From: a virus
Reading direction: 5' to 3' (one strand)
Virus record (IMG/VR): IMGVR_UViG_3300036826_000101
Location: 1-43,624 of that record
DNA: 43,624 nucleotides
Position numbers and translations under genes: made by a program. Within the stretch, counting starts at the first letter, position 1, and every line of letters begins with the position of its first letter. A model generated the notes under the pieces. The model was not told the origin of the DNA. It saw only the letters and a program-made list of their open reading frames with translations, and made no database searches. Positions 9,501 to 16,530 of the stretch are shown one piece after another.

Positions 9501-10829
9501 GTGGCTGTCACTACGGCGAAACTCGCAGATGGCGCGGTGTCGTCTAGCAAGATTCTTGACGGCACTGTCCAGGCCGTCGATGTGGCGGCGGCAAACAAGG
9601 ACGGGACTGCCGCCACTCCATCCATGCGGACCCTCGGGACAGGTTCCCAGCAGGCGGCAGCCGGTGACGACGCCCGGTTCACCGATGCCCGCACACCGAC
9701 CGGTCCTGCAGGCGGCGACCTGGCAGGCACCTACCCGAACCCGACCATCGGGGCCGGGAAGGTGACGAGCACGGCCATCGCCGACGGCACCATCCAGGCT
9801 GGCGACATCGCTGCCGGGGTGATCCCCACGGTTCCGACCAGCCTGCCGCCGTCGGGTCCTGCCGGGGGGTCGCTGACCGGCACCTACCCGAACCCGACCC
9901 TCGGCGTCGGCGTCGTCGGTTCAAACGAGTTGGCGACCGGGGCTGTGACGGCGGTCAAACTCGGCAACAACGCGGTCACGTCGGCGAAGATTCTGGACGC
10001 GACCATCGTGGACACTGATGTGGCGGCGGCGAACAAAGACGGAGCCGCTGCCACACCTTCGATGCGGACCCTTGGCACCGGGGCACAGCAGGCGGCAGCC
10101 GGAAATCACACTCACCCCGCTACGGGTGGGCCACCGACCGGGCCTGCTGGTGGATCGCTGTCCGGTACCTACCCAGACCCGTCGTTGGCGGCGAACAGTG
10201 TCGGAGCGAGCCAGGTCACCGACGGCAGCATCGGTACCGCAGAGTTGGCGGACGGTGCGGTCACGTCTGTCAAGATCGCCGACGGCACGGTGGCTGTCAC
10301 CGATCTTGCGGCGGCGGTGGCGCTGGCGCTCACCCCGGTCGGCACGATCATCGCCTACGCCCCAGCGACCGGTACCCCGGCCGGATGGCTCACCTGTGAC
10401 GGCTCGGTCTGCCCGCCCCAGTACACCGCGCTGATCGCGCTGCTCGGCACCACCTACGGGTCGACGCCCGGGACGCTGCCGGACCTGCGGGCCAGGTTCC
10501 CGTTCGGGGCGGGCACGTTCCCCAACGCTGGCGCGTTCGCAGCAGGGCAGACGGTCGGGGCGGACCAGCGGGCGCTGACGGCTGGCAACCTGCCGACACA
10601 CACCCATGCGATGGGGCACACCCACCCGATCAGCAGCCGTGAAACCGGGCCGGGATCGCAGAATAATCTGGTGACGAACGCGGGTGGTGCCGGGACCACG
10701 CACGGCGACAACACTGCTGTGGGCGCGACCACCACCACCTTCACCGGCGACGGTCCCGGCACGAGTGCGCCGTTCTTCACGCTGCCGCCCGGCCTCGCGG
10801 TCCGGTACCTGATCTACGCCGGACTGTAG
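6504..10829 (+). CDS. tail fibre protein with PAGG repeats and tail-collar domain
   Basis: 1441 residues. The N-terminal ~300 residues are a tail-attachment region. Then come nine modules of GPAGG-x-L-x-G-T/N-YP-N/D-P, each followed by short beta-helix-like strings such as GAVGSAQIADGSV. A segment near residues 430-560 (DAANKGYVDAAAQGLDAKAS, then VLLKNQ and ENGIYYV) is a common phage tail-fibre unit. The C-terminus (about 1270-1441) is a phage tail-collar domain: GTIIAYAPATGTPAGWLTCDG, PDLRARFPFGAG and a His-rich THTHAMGHTHP stretch. The protein probably forms a trimeric receptor-binding fibre. The start at 6504 lies 6 bases after the previous stop, downstream of GAGGAA. Confidence 0.9.
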   Translation: MGASGQTNWRIAQSFYDWSMDMEKRLMHEERRKPAPPDGHTYVDGLGAWSQRVYDWNDPAPQMNGFWFSQPGAINSPDPANSTYYLGHTEVDENGDGIQRVTAYRPPDLADGTPVDEPMQWPQPTYMRRFYFDEDAGMSVFSDWEIESGGGAVTQVLRNVGVSTRTTSTNNSTSPYVILSFLLPPEMCVVGKRFRITGFCNIEPDSTGIWTNLSIRVGVTAASSTSGSSVAEQIVDHRVASRTVQASAVGEWTYDQAAGATNQRINLIGVPNNGGSFISADASRPAWLLVDEVVTEAIGAVSTDSGGGGPATPTGPAGGDLTGTYPNPQVGDNAITSAKIADGSVTAADLAPGTIPASLPPSGPAGGSLTGTYPNPTIAAGAVGSAQIADGSVSVADTDPAFTLDALASQHPATGPVSVNGQKVTDLAAPTNPTDAANKGYVDAAAQGLDAKASVKAASTGNIVVSPPQTLSTLDGVTVTNSDRVLLKNQANPAENGIYYVDPGDSKVYRATDMNTWGEVPSAYVWVEQGTVNADTGWVCTSDQGGTLGTTPVTWVQFGGAASYTAGPGLQLTGSQFSIAPGGVTSAMVADGAITDTDVAPANKDGAAATPSLRTLGTGAQQAAAGNDPRFTDSRPPSGAAGGDLTGTYPNPTIGPGKVLTTSLADDAVTSAKIKDGTITSADLAPGTIPAPPTSLPPSGPAGGSLTGNYPNPTIKSNAIGSSMIVDGSITAADLAAGVIPTTLPPSGPAGGVLDGTYPNPGIKDGAVTAADIAPGVIPAPLTTVGYDYTVFPTTRLVFVEPLSAVETAPGEMTVDSHASGLGSVKDEGSLVNSEPVLALNFIGDGVTATRDDTQADQVNVTVTGPDQEVEDEGDNIAVDPKITWNFVGDGVTVTPTPGIDDGAGVTVTIPGGGATGGPPTGPAGGDLTGTYPNPEIGLGAVGTNEIATGAVNGSKLANGAVTLGKIATDAVTTLQIVDGTIQGGDLATGAVGTGQIADVAVTTAKLADGAVSSSKILDGTVQAVDVAAANKDGTAATPSMRTLGTGSQQAAAGDDARFTDARTPTGPAGGDLAGTYPNPTIGAGKVTSTAIADGTIQAGDIAAGVIPTVPTSLPPSGPAGGSLTGTYPNPTLGVGVVGSNELATGAVTAVKLGNNAVTSAKILDATIVDTDVAAANKDGAAATPSMRTLGTGAQQAAAGNHTHPATGGPPTGPAGGSLSGTYPDPSLAANSVGASQVTDGSIGTAELADGAVTSVKIADGTVAVTDLAAAVALALTPVGTIIAYAPATGTPAGWLTCDGSVCPPQYTALIALLGTTYGSTPGTLPDLRARFPFGAGTFPNAGAFAAGQTVGADQRALTAGNLPTHTHAMGHTHPISSRETGPGSQNNLVTNAGGAGTTHGDNTAVGATTTTFTGDGPGTSAPFFTLPPGLAVRYLIYAGL
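7441..10185 (+). repeat. nine imperfect PAGG modules in the tail-fibre gene
   Basis: The DNA coding for GPAGG-x-LTGTYPNP recurs nine times at irregular spacing, separated by variable beta-strand repeats. The copies are imperfect at nucleotide level but close enough to allow unequal recombination and length change in the fibre. Confidence 0.85.
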
Positions 10830-10913
10830 GTGCTGCTGACGTTCGGCCTCGGCTTCGTCGCCGGGGTGTGCCTGTGTGTGCTGCTTTTCCTGTCCTGGTG
10901 GAACGGCGGCTGA
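10830..10913 (+). CDS. 27-residue single-span membrane peptide
   Basis: A GTG start follows the tail-fibre TAG with no gap. The peptide begins MLLTFGLGFVAGVCLCVLLF and ends LSWWNGG, almost all of it one hydrophobic helix. Its position just after the tail fibre would suit a small membrane or holin-like factor, but nothing proves translation, and coupling to the upstream stop is the main support. Function unknown. Confidence 0.5.
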   Translation: MLLTFGLGFVAGVCLCVLLFLSWWNGG

Positions 10914-10949
10914 GGGGTCTACGCTGAGCCCAGATCGACGGCCGGTCCC

Positions 10950-10962
10950 TTTACGCCGTAAA
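10950..10962. promoter_or_regulatory. TTTACKSMGTAAA palindrome (TTTACGCCGTAAA)
   Basis: Perfect copy in the 88-bp gap ahead of the 11002 gene. It is followed by AGAGGACAGGAG, then about 26 bases to the ATG. GGGTCTACGCTG just upstream (10915-10926) resembles the GGGTCTACCGTG ahead of the portal gene and could be a late promoter -10 region, though no good -35 is seen. Confidence 0.8.
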
Positions 10963-11001
10963 GAGGACAGGAGCCCAGACCGGGAAGATCGGTGATAGCA
11001 G

Positions 11002-12012
11002 ATGTCCCGCTGCGGCTGTGCAAGCGCACTGTGCACGTGCACGATCCAGTCCGGTAGCGCCAATGTCACTGTCGGGGGCCTTGGTTCCGCATCGAATCCG
11101 TACGTCATCCAGGTCGACCAGCCGAAGATCACTGCCGGTTCCGGGATCAGCGTGTCCGGTGCCGGTACCTCCGGGAACCCGTTCGTCATCACTGCGACTG
11201 GTCCAGCGGCGACGATGACGATCAACACCTACACCTCATCTGGCACCTGGACGAAGCCGTCCGGCAAGACCTATGCCCGTGTCACCGTGATCGGTGGCGG
11301 TGGTGGTGGTGGTTCTGGACGCCGGGGTGCGGTGTCGTCACAGCGCGGTGGCGGCGGCGGTGGTGCCGGTGGTGGCCGTTCGGTGATCGAGTTCGACCTG
11401 GCGAATCTGTCGGCGACTGAACCGTATGTGGTCGGCGCGCAGGCTGCCGGTGGGGCAGCGGTGACTGCCAATGACACCAACGGGAGCCCTGGCACGGCTG
11501 GGAACCAGTCGTCGTTCGGAACCGGCGCACATCAGGTGGTCGCATCTGGCGGTGGTGGCGGTGCCGGTGGTGTTGCCGGGGCTGGCGCTGCCGGTGGAAC
11601 AGCGCCTGCGGTCAGCATGACTGCTGGAACAGCAGGTGGTGCTGGCGGGCTCGCACCGTCGGTGCCTACGTCGTCGAACACCGCTGGGCCTACTTCGGGT
11701 GGTGGTGGTGCCGGGATCGGGACTGGGAACGCCGGGGAGTCTGGTGGGAATGCACAGGCCAGCGGGGTGCTAGGGATCACCGGCGCGGCTGGTGGTGCTG
11801 GTTCTGCGAACGGAGCCACCGGAACTGCCCATGCGTCCGGTGTTGGCGGTGGTGGCGGCGGTGGTGGCTCGAACGGGACCCTCGGTGGTGCCGGTGGTAC
11901 GGGCGGACTCGCCGGTGGCGGTGGTGGTGGCGGTGCGGCGTCACTGAACGGCAACGCCTCGGGGACCGGTGGTGCTGGTGCCCGTGGCGCAGTGATCGTC
12001 GTCGTGTGGTGA
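11002..12012 (+). CDS. glycine-rich minor tail protein
   Basis: 336 residues. The N-terminus has a CGCASALCTC cysteine cluster followed by short beta repeats (GSANPYVI-like strings). From about residue 95 to the end the protein is very rich in Gly (GGGGGGGSGRRG, GGGGGGGAAS), as in glycine-rich phage adhesin or tail-fibre domains. It shares the Cys N-terminus with the next gene, so the two may attach to the virion in the same way. It probably belongs to the host-recognition apparatus; the receptor is unknown. Confidence 0.75.
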   Translation: MSRCGCASALCTCTIQSGSANVTVGGLGSASNPYVIQVDQPKITAGSGISVSGAGTSGNPFVITATGPAATMTINTYTSSGTWTKPSGKTYARVTVIGGGGGGGSGRRGAVSSQRGGGGGGAGGGRSVIEFDLANLSATEPYVVGAQAAGGAAVTANDTNGSPGTAGNQSSFGTGAHQVVASGGGGGAGGVAGAGAAGGTAPAVSMTAGTAGGAGGLAPSVPTSSNTAGPTSGGGGAGIGTGNAGESGGNAQASGVLGITGAAGGAGSANGATGTAHASGVGGGGGGGGSNGTLGGAGGTGGLAGGGGGGGAASLNGNASGTGGAGARGAVIVVVW

Positions 12013-12022
12013 AGGAGGACGG

Positions 12023-12976
12023 ATGAGCCCGAACTGCTGTGGCGGTGCCTCTTGTGCCTGCAAGTTCGTCGAAGGTAACGGGATCACCATCACTGGGTCC
12101 GGGTCGAGCCAGGACCCGTTCCTCATCACTGCATCGAACACGGTGACACCGGTCGACAACTCGACGTTCGATGTGAACCTGACCCCGGTGGTGATTCCCG
12201 GCGGCGGCACCGAGTACCGGCTCGAAGTGAAATACGCCCCGACTGCGAAACTCGACGACATCCCGGATGTGCAGGCACCTGCTCCGACGAACGGTCAAGT
12301 GCTCGGCTGGGACAACTCTCTACAACGGTGGACGCCACGTCCACCGACGACAGCGGCAGCCGGGTCGGTCTCGCATGACACGTCGCTGACCGGGGACGGC
12401 TCCGTCGGCACCCCGCTGGGGGTGCAGGTGAACCCGGCCCGTGGGCTGGGGGTGGCGACTGCCGGGCTCGGGTTGACTGACACGTCGATGCGGCAGTTGG
12501 TGCGGACGTTCACCGATGCTTCTGCTCGGTCGGCGATGGACCCGACGCCGGTGCTGAACGAGTTGACGATGCTGGACTCGAACCCCGGCAACATCGACTA
12601 CTGGACCGGTTCACAGTGGCTGTCGATCCAGAACAATCTGGTCGGGCGTCTGCTGTCGACGGAGTTCCTGCAACTGTCGGGGCCGTGGAACGGCGTCAGT
12701 CAGTTGACGCACCTGATGAAGAACGTGGTCACTGCGACTGATGCCACAGGTCTGTTCGAGGTGCTGGCGGCAACCGATCTGACCGGCCGGGGTGGCGTGT
12801 TGACGGTGCAGTTCACTCCGGCTGGGATCGACCCATCCACGGCGACACCGTGGATGGCGGCGGTGTTCCCATCGGCTACCGGGGACTCGGTGAACGCGAT
12901 GGCATGGTCGGGCGTGGACGGGTCGGCGTTGGCGTCGCTACCGGTGATCGGTGTGGTCGACGCCTGGGTCTACTGA
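12023..12976 (+). CDS. minor tail protein with N-terminal Cys motif
   Basis: 317 residues, ATG preceded by AAGGAGG. It begins MSPNCCGGASCACKFVEGNG, resembling the preceding gene (CGCASALCTC), then has beta-rich repeats and a C-terminal globular part. It is last in the rightward tail operon and ends 7 bp inside the convergent leftward gene at 12970. The structural role is inferred from position and the shared N-terminus. Confidence 0.72.
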   Translation: MSPNCCGGASCACKFVEGNGITITGSGSSQDPFLITASNTVTPVDNSTFDVNLTPVVIPGGGTEYRLEVKYAPTAKLDDIPDVQAPAPTNGQVLGWDNSLQRWTPRPPTTAAAGSVSHDTSLTGDGSVGTPLGVQVNPARGLGVATAGLGLTDTSMRQLVRTFTDASARSAMDPTPVLNELTMLDSNPGNIDYWTGSQWLSIQNNLVGRLLSTEFLQLSGPWNGVSQLTHLMKNVVTATDATGLFEVLAATDLTGRGGVLTVQFTPAGIDPSTATPWMAAVFPSATGDSVNAMAWSGVDGSALASLPVIGVVDAWVY

Positions 12977-13113
12977 CTCTTCTTCTTGTCATTCTTCTCG
13001 TCGGTGTCGTCGTCTTTCATCACGTCTGGGTCGACGATTCCGCCGGAGCGGGCGTCGTCACCAGCGTTGGTGTCGGTGGTGTCGTCGGGCTGTTCAGGCT
13101 GAGTTTCGGTCAT
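12970..13113 (-). CDS. 47-residue acidic peptide, last gene of leftward operon
   Basis: ATG at 13113 overlaps the stop of the upstream gene as ATGA. The peptide is strongly acidic with a Lys-rich end (MTETQPEQPDD, then DDDTDEKNDKKKSQ). It ends 7 bp inside the convergent tail gene. It is probably intrinsically disordered and no family is recognised. ATGA coupling and coding-like composition support it. Confidence 0.6.
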   Translation of the reverse strand: MTETQPEQPDDTTDTNAGDDARSGGIVDPDVMKDDDTDEKNDKKKSQ

Positions 13114-13430
13114 GATTCGTCTGTACCCTCTTCGTCCTCGTCGAACACGGCCAGCACCTCATCGAATGGATACGGCTGGTTGGAGTCGGCTCGAACGTCG
13201 GACACGAAGGTGACAACCAGTCCGTCGCCGGTGTCGTCGATCTGGCTGATCCGGTCGTCGTCGAAGGCTCGCAGGACCATGGTGAGCCATCTCGCGGTGG
13301 CTGCGTCGAAGGTGACTTCGCGGTGGCGCCCGTACCCGTCGCGCTCACCGGTGACCCGGTAGAAGTTGTCGTGCTCGGCGTAGGTGTCAACCTGGGCGAT
13401 AAGTTGCTTTGCGGCGTTTGGGAGTGGCAC
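13110..13430 (-). CDS. hypothetical protein, 106 residues
   Basis: I chose GTG 13430 because AAAGGGG lies 5 bases upstream; a TTG at 13454 in the same frame would add 8 residues. The N-terminal half has a beta-rich core (FYRVTGERDG, HREVTFD) and the C-terminus is acidic (VFDEDEEGTDES). Overlaps its neighbours on both sides. It belongs to the Rad52/Cas4 operon but no function is recognised. Confidence 0.65.
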   Translation of the reverse strand: MPLPNAAKQLIAQVDTYAEHDNFYRVTGERDGYGRHREVTFDAATARWLTMVLRAFDDDRISQIDDTGDGLVVTFVSDVRADSNQPYPFDEVLAVFDEDEEGTDES

Positions 13431-13770
13431 GGCTGCCCCTTTCTGCTTGGTCAAACAGTGCCAGTTGGTCGGGTGGGTTGTCAGGTCCGTGAAGCCGGTG
13501 TCGGATTTCGTCGGCCATCTGTGTGAACAGCAGTCTGGCGTCCTCAGACAGTTCCGGGTTCGCGGCGGCTTCGTCGAACAGTTTGGCCGCCTGTTTCAAC
13601 GTGGGCTGTCGTTCCAGGGCGAGCCGGATACGCTCGATCTTCTTCCGATGCTCACGTCCCCACCGGTCGGCGTCGGAGTGGTCCTCTTCAATCGGCCCGG
13701 CCTCCCGGCAGGAACACTTCCCTCGCCAGCAGGAACCGACGGTGACAACGGTGACGACGTGCTGCTTCAT
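13387..13770 (-). CDS. hypothetical protein, 127 residues, Cys-containing N-terminus
   Basis: Starts at ATG 13770 behind AAGGAGAGCACC; a longer frame upstream lacks a good site. Residues 13-21 hold a Cys cluster (CWRGKCSC). The remainder is helical and charged (KKIERIRLALERQPTLKQAA) with a basic C-terminus (RATPKRRKATYRPG). No family recognised. Confidence 0.65.
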   Translation of the reverse strand: MKQHVVTVVTVGSCWRGKCSCREAGPIEEDHSDADRWGREHRKKIERIRLALERQPTLKQAAKLFDEAAANPELSEDARLLFTQMADEIRHRLHGPDNPPDQLALFDQAERGSRATPKRRKATYRPG

Positions 13771-13798
13771 GGTGCTCTCCTTACAAGGTTTAGGACGG

Positions 13799-13817
13799 TT
13801 TATCCGATCTGGATAAA
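13799..13817. promoter_or_regulatory. inverted repeat TTTATCC-N5-GGATAAA
   Basis: A 7-bp arm perfect dyad in the 120-bp gap upstream of the 13770 start. This gap otherwise holds no gene. It could be an operator or a leader hairpin. Confidence 0.4.
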
Positions 13818-13889
13818 GTGCGGGTCTGCCCTCCGATCCCGCTGGTCGTGGCACATTACCCACTGCCCACCAGTCCACGGCTCCCACTG

Positions 13890-13902
13890 TTTACGGCGTA
13901 AA
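13890..13902. promoter_or_regulatory. TTTACKSMGTAAA palindrome supplying a stop codon
   Basis: Perfect copy. On the - strand it is read TTT ACG CCG TAA, so the gene at 13891 ends Phe-Thr-Pro-stop inside the palindrome. Confidence 0.85.
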
Positions 13903-14202
13903 GCCGATGTCTTTCACCAGTTCTGCTACCAGGTCCGGCGACACGCCGGTGAGGATGGCGGTGCCGTCGATGACGAGGTGGACGCCGGTGAGCCAGACCA
14001 GGGCTTCACGAGCACGAGGATTCGTTTCGGTATGCGGGTTGGAGACGGCGAACGTAACGGTGCCACCGGGTTCCCCATCGACGGTGAAGTCAAGGGTGAC
14101 GGGGGTGCCGCCTTCGTACAGCGCCAGGATGGCCTGAGCAGAGTTGTCGGTGTGCAGGAGTTCCAGGTCACCGGTGGTCGGGATCAGCAGATGATGCGGC
14201 AT
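13891..14202 (-). CDS. hypothetical protein, 103 residues
   Basis: A beta-rich protein (LYEGGTPVTLDFTVDG, GTVTFAV) with a C-terminal helical part (SPDLVAELVKDI). Its last three codons and stop lie in a TTTACKSMGTAAA palindrome. The Shine-Dalgarno is weak. It lies 45 bp downstream of the Cas4-like nuclease in the same operon. Function unknown. Confidence 0.65.
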   Translation of the reverse strand: MPHHLLIPTTGDLELLHTDNSAQAILALYEGGTPVTLDFTVDGEPGGTVTFAVSNPHTETNPRAREALVWLTGVHLVIDGTAILTGVSPDLVAELVKDIGFTP

Positions 14203-14247
14203 CGTCTTCGGTCTCTCGGCAAGGACAAGGACAGGGTGCGCGCCCCT

Positions 14248-15228
14248 TCACTTGAGCCTGCGGATATCGAGTTTCTCGTAGGACTTCCGGTCGTACTCGA
14301 CGTGGCCCGCGTTGACGTGGGTCCACCTGACGGTGAACTCTCCGGTGGAGCCGGTGATGCCGGACAAGTTCGCCTTCGCCTCGTCCTTCAACTGTCGCCC
14401 GCGCTTCTCCAACTGGATGCCCTCCTGGTACATGTCCACGGCGGCCAGCACGGTGTCGTCGCTCAGCAGTCCTTCCACGTCGGTGTCGAGAGCCCGGCAC
14501 GTCTTGTAGAACCCACACACCGCCTGGCACATCTCACGCGGCGGCTCTTTCCGGGCTTCCTCGTTGTTTACGAAACTGTAACTCACTTCGTCGAGCCACC
14601 AGGTCGCCTGCTGCACCACTTCGCTGTCGTACTGCTCGGCGTGGACGTACAGGTCGGTGTAGTCACCGGCTCGGTCGATCCACACGTTCGCCACCACCAC
14701 GTCGGCCAGGTCGATGTGCGGCTCGAACAGTCCTTTGGCGTGACAGGCGAGGGCGTAGACGTGGCGCTGGAACTGTTGCTGTTGCGAGGGTCCGGTCCGG
14801 CGTGGAGCGGACAGTCCTCGGGCGGACTTGAAGTCGATGACGATGCCGGAGGGACGCACCAGATCGGGGTGTCCGGGAACGTGGTAGTCGTGCTGGTCAC
14901 CGTGCAACACGGCTTCGACTTCGGGCTGGATGATGGCGTCCGGCCACCAGATGGAGCAGGCACGTTCGAGATGGTCGCCGAGTGCGGTGCCGATGAACGC
15001 CTTCGTGTAGTCCTCATGGTCGGGGGTCATCTTCGCCAACATGCGACGGGTGCGTTCGGAGCACCAGCCGAGGTCGGAGATACCGACTTTGAACGCACGG
15101 GACTGAAGAGACCGTTCAGACTCACCGGAGTATGCCTGCAATGCGGCTTTCACGTCGTCGGCGACCTGGTGTTCGTAGTCGTTCATGGCCCGTTCGGGGG
15201 CGGCTTCGGTCAGGTTGAGTTCGGTCAT
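14248..15228 (-). CDS. Cas4/RecB-like PD-(D/E)XK exonuclease
   Basis: 326 residues. The nuclease motifs are GTALGDHLE (about 80-88), GHPDL with Asp122, IVIDFKSA with Asp132 and Lys134, and a QFQRHVYAL motif near 152-160. Cys56 plus a C-terminal CQAVCGFYKTC triplet form a probable Fe-S cluster, as in Cas4/AddB-type nucleases. I chose ATG 15228 because GGAG lies upstream and the preceding gene stops 3 bases before. With the Rad52-family protein two genes upstream this forms a resect-and-anneal recombination pair, like lambda Exo/Beta. No CRISPR array is present, so a spacer-acquisition role is not indicated. Confidence 0.82.
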   Translation of the reverse strand: MTELNLTEAAPERAMNDYEHQVADDVKAALQAYSGESERSLQSRAFKVGISDLGWCSERTRRMLAKMTPDHEDYTKAFIGTALGDHLERACSIWWPDAIIQPEVEAVLHGDQHDYHVPGHPDLVRPSGIVIDFKSARGLSAPRRTGPSQQQQFQRHVYALACHAKGLFEPHIDLADVVVANVWIDRAGDYTDLYVHAEQYDSEVVQQATWWLDEVSYSFVNNEEARKEPPREMCQAVCGFYKTCRALDTDVEGLLSDDTVLAAVDMYQEGIQLEKRGRQLKDEAKANLSGITGSTGEFTVRWTHVNAGHVEYDRKSYEKLDIRRLK

Positions 15229-15230
15229 CA

Positions 15231-15431
15231 CTAGTACAACTCCGTGAGCAGTAGGTCGATGTGGAACATGGCGTCGGCGACGAGATCGGTGAGCAGGTCT
15301 TCCAGGTTGTCGCCGGTCACTACATCGAAGGTGGCGAGGGTGACGGTCATGTCGTTGCGGAGCCGGTGCTCGATTTCGCGTTGCCGGTTCCGGGCCAGCA
15401 CCTCTTTGCTCCGGTCCGGGCTGTCGGTCAT
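15231..15431 (-). CDS. hypothetical protein, 66 residues
   Basis: Sits between the annealase (ATGA overlap) and the nuclease (2-bp gap), so it is translated with both. It is charged at the N-terminus (RNRQREIEHRLRND) and has a hydrophobic acidic C-terminal helix (DLLTDLVADAMFHIDLLLTE). A small accessory recombination factor is plausible but unproven. Confidence 0.65.
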   Translation of the reverse strand: MTDSPDRSKEVLARNRQREIEHRLRNDMTVTLATFDVVTGDNLEDLLTDLVADAMFHIDLLLTELY

Positions 15432-16165
15432 GGCTTCGCCGCCTTCCGGTTCCGGATGTCATCGAGAGCCTTCTCGGTGGCTTCGGGAGTGTCGATCTGT
15501 CGGTCAAACTGCGGACCGTCAGCAGGAGGGCTATCCTCCGCAGCCTGCTGGGGTGCAGGAGCAACTTCGGTGGCACCCAGGCTGTCCTTCAGCGCCTGGG
15601 CCGCCTCGTCGCTCAGCGGGGCGTCTGTGGCTTCCTGTGGGGTGGCGGCTTCCATCCCTTTCGGGGTGACAAGGGTGGTTTTGACGACTTCACGGGTGGA
15701 GCCGTTGTCGTACAGCGACAACCCGAACTGGGAACCGAGGTTGATGGCGCACCGTTTCAGCGCATCAGAGGCAGCCTGCTTGATCGCGTTGTCATGCAGG
15801 TCGCCGTAGTTGACCGATCCGGTGGCGGAGCCGACAGAGGATTCGGAGAACCGGCAGATTTCCCGGCCACGCCCGTCCCGGAGCACCAGTCGCAGGGTGA
15901 CCTGCCAGGCGCATTCGATGCCGTCTTTCTCCCGGTCCCCGGAACCGATCTTGACGGCCCGTTCGAACACCGGCTGGGCCTCGGTCACCTCGGCGTCGAA
16001 GTTGCCGAACCCGAAGGTGCGGAGCAGATGTGCCCGCACGTCCCAGGCTTCCAGGTAGGACAGGTCTTTGCCGCCTTGGCTGCGCTTGGCGATCCGGTGT
16101 GGGCGGATCGGAGACATCAGTGCGGCGTACTGCTGGGGGGTGATGTGGCCTCGGTCGCTGGTCAT
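15428..16165 (-). CDS. Rad52-family single-strand annealing protein
   Basis: 245 residues, ATG preceded by GGAGCAACC. It carries the Rad52/Rad22 signature: SYLEAWDVRAHLLRTFGFGN (about 36-55) and a DALKRCAINLGSQFGLSLYD segment (about 130-150), with a beta-sheet of variable strands between. The C-terminal third is acidic, Pro-rich and probably disordered, which suits recruitment of partners such as SSB. It likely anneals complementary strands during recombination-dependent replication or repair, with the Cas4-like nuclease. First gene of its operon, with a palindrome just upstream. Confidence 0.85.
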   Translation of the reverse strand: MTSDRGHITPQQYAALMSPIRPHRIAKRSQGGKDLSYLEAWDVRAHLLRTFGFGNFDAEVTEAQPVFERAVKIGSGDREKDGIECAWQVTLRLVLRDGRGREICRFSESSVGSATGSVNYGDLHDNAIKQAASDALKRCAINLGSQFGLSLYDNGSTREVVKTTLVTPKGMEAATPQEATDAPLSDEAAQALKDSLGATEVAPAPQQAAEDSPPADGPQFDRQIDTPEATEKALDDIRNRKAAKP

Positions 16166-16184
16166 GGTTGCTCCGTTCGATGGG

Positions 16185-16197
16185 TTTACGCAGTAAA
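16185..16197. promoter_or_regulatory. TTTACKSMGTAAA palindrome (TTTACGCAGTAAA)
   Basis: Perfect copy in the 5' leader of the Rad52-family gene, about 40 bases downstream of a TAGAAT -10-like box. CTGCTTT overlapping its edge can pair with AAAGCAG further upstream in the leader. Confidence 0.85.
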
Positions 16198-16237
16198 GCA
16201 GGGAGGGCGGACAGTTCCTGACTGCTTTCTCCCCGTC

Positions 16238-16266
16238 ATTCTACCAGTTTCTCGCCTACTTATGGT
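16238..16266. promoter_or_regulatory. divergent promoter region
   Basis: On the - strand, TAGAAT (16238-16243) could be the -10 of the recombination operon, although no good -35 is seen. On the + strand, TATGGT (16261-16266) ends 6 bases before the ATG at 16273, the spacing expected for a leaderless mRNA. The gap is AT-rich compared with its neighbours. Confidence 0.4.
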
Positions 16267-16272
16267 ACTGTA

Positions 16273-16530
16273 ATGGGCATGTTGCTGGACCTTTCCTCTG
16301 CGCCATCCGACCCTATCGAGCGGCTGATGTGGCTGTCCGGGGTGAAAGAGCAGGTCGCCAAAGAGATGGACGCACAGTGGTCAGAGGCGTACTTCCGCGC
16401 CAGGTTCACCGGGCGGCTCGACGCTGCCGTCAGGCTCGGCCTGCACGGGCGGAAACGGATCATGGCGTACACCCGTGCCGCCAACGAGGCCAAGGGCCGC
16501 ACCGTCCGATGGGGTGACGGGCAGACGTAG
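16273..16530 (+). CDS. lone rightward hypothetical protein, 85 residues (probably leaderless)
   Basis: The only convincing + strand gene between 12.98 and 36.9 kb. It is helical and charged (PIERLMWLSGVKEQVAKEMD, then LDAAVRLGLHGRKRIMAYTR) and looks like a small DNA-binding or regulatory protein, though no family is certain. A second in-frame ATG lies two codons on. Its 3' part runs antisense to the leftward gene at 16381. Being divergent from the recombination operon makes a regulatory role possible. Confidence 0.55.
   Translation: MGMLLDLSSAPSDPIERLMWLSGVKEQVAKEMDAQWSEAYFRARFTGRLDAAVRLGLHGRKRIMAYTRAANEAKGRTVRWGDGQT

Noticed and set aside
7441-10185. CRISPR-like array in the tail-fibre gene
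   Set aside because: The repeats are imperfect, irregularly spaced and in frame as PAGG protein modules.
14248-15228. CRISPR adaptation system
   Set aside because: The Cas4-like nuclease has no Cas1/Cas2 neighbour and no array in the window; the Rad52 neighbour points to recombination.
13384-15234. 616-codon open frame on the + strand
   Set aside because: Antisense to the Cas4-like nuclease and three other genes with coupled starts and good ribosome sites; no domain seen.
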